Source: an uncultured Lactobacillus sp.
Lineage (GTDB): Bacteria > Bacillota > Bacilli > Lactobacillales > Lactobacillaceae
Direction of reading: 5' to 3'
Assembly: GCF_902491705.1 (NCBI RefSeq)
Contig: NZ_CABUIW010000087.1
Location: 1 to 5,152, forward strand
DNA length: 5,152 nucleotides
A model generated the notes under the pieces. That model had not been told where the DNA came from. It was given only the letters and a program-made list of their open reading frames with translations, and made no database searches. Below, one piece after another: positions 5,098-5,152 of the stretch. Each line of letters begins with the position of its first letter. Position 1 is the first letter of the stretch. A program made the position numbers and the translations under genes.

Positions 5098-5152
5098 TTA
5101 TTCCTCACCAGGTGCGGACATAACTATTCTCATTTTACCAGTGAATGTGAAT
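5098..5152 (-). CDS. C-terminal end of an unidentified protein (partial)
   Basis: The minus-strand frame from the window edge reads FTFTGKMRIVMSAPGEE and then stops with TAA at 5100-5098. The other two minus-strand frames do not give a comparably sensible ending, and the next feature downstream is a hairpin, as expected after a gene. Only 17 residues are visible, so no family can be assigned. It is separated from the antitoxin-like gene by 119 bases, unlike the tight higB-higA spacing, so it is probably not the missing toxin. Confidence 0.5.
   Translation of the reverse strand, partial: FTFTGKMRIVMSAPGEE

Overview
The window is low in G+C, with strong AGGAGG-type Shine-Dalgarno sites and Gram-positive protein features (a lipobox lipoprotein, a CcpA-type cre-like site). 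It looks like a Firmicute, most probably a Lactobacillus-like lactic acid bacterium. The genus is an inference from sequence style, not a proven assignment. Every convincing gene lies on the minus strand, so transcription runs from high to low coordinates.

Layout in transcription order: (1) 5152-5098, the last 17 codons of an unidentified gene cut by the window edge. (2) 5097-4979, an AT-rich gap with a 12-bp perfect hairpin. (3) 4978-4724, a small XRE-type helix-turn-helix protein of the HigA/VapI antitoxin family with no toxin gene visible beside it. (4) 4652-4552, two terminators in tandem that insulate it from the next unit. (5) 4460-4432, a good sigma-A promoter with a palindromic operator. 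(6) 4400-3543, an RpiR/MurR-family regulator. (7) 3541-2648, MurQ, the N-acetylmuramic acid 6-phosphate etherase. (8) 2647-2442, a regulatory gap with two more copies of the operator, a cre-like site and a candidate promoter. (9) 2441-1542, a secreted lipoprotein esterase. (10) 1527-87, a MurP-like PTS EIIBC permease whose reading frame is broken near 338. (11) 47-11, a terminator closing the cluster.

The central theme is salvage of the cell-wall sugar N-acetylmuramic acid (MurNAc). The permease would import and phosphorylate MurNAc. MurQ would cleave the D-lactyl ether of MurNAc-6-phosphate to give GlcNAc-6-phosphate. MurR would sense the sugar phosphate and control both transcription units. 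A 15-bp palindrome, TGAAATnnnATTTCA, occurs three times, only in the two promoter-containing gaps of this cluster (one copy has a single mismatch). It is the best candidate for the MurR operator.

Two points stand out. First, the permease appears to carry a 2-bp deletion that replaces its last 83 residues with out-of-frame sequence; this is either a real loss of function or a sequencing error. Second, a surface lipoprotein esterase sits between murQ and the permease, with its stop codon overlapping the permease ribosome binding site. That suggests, without proving, that an ester on a cell-wall-derived or other sugar substrate is removed before uptake. I see no wholly new system; the novelty lies in the regulatory architecture, the esterase linkage and the broken permease.
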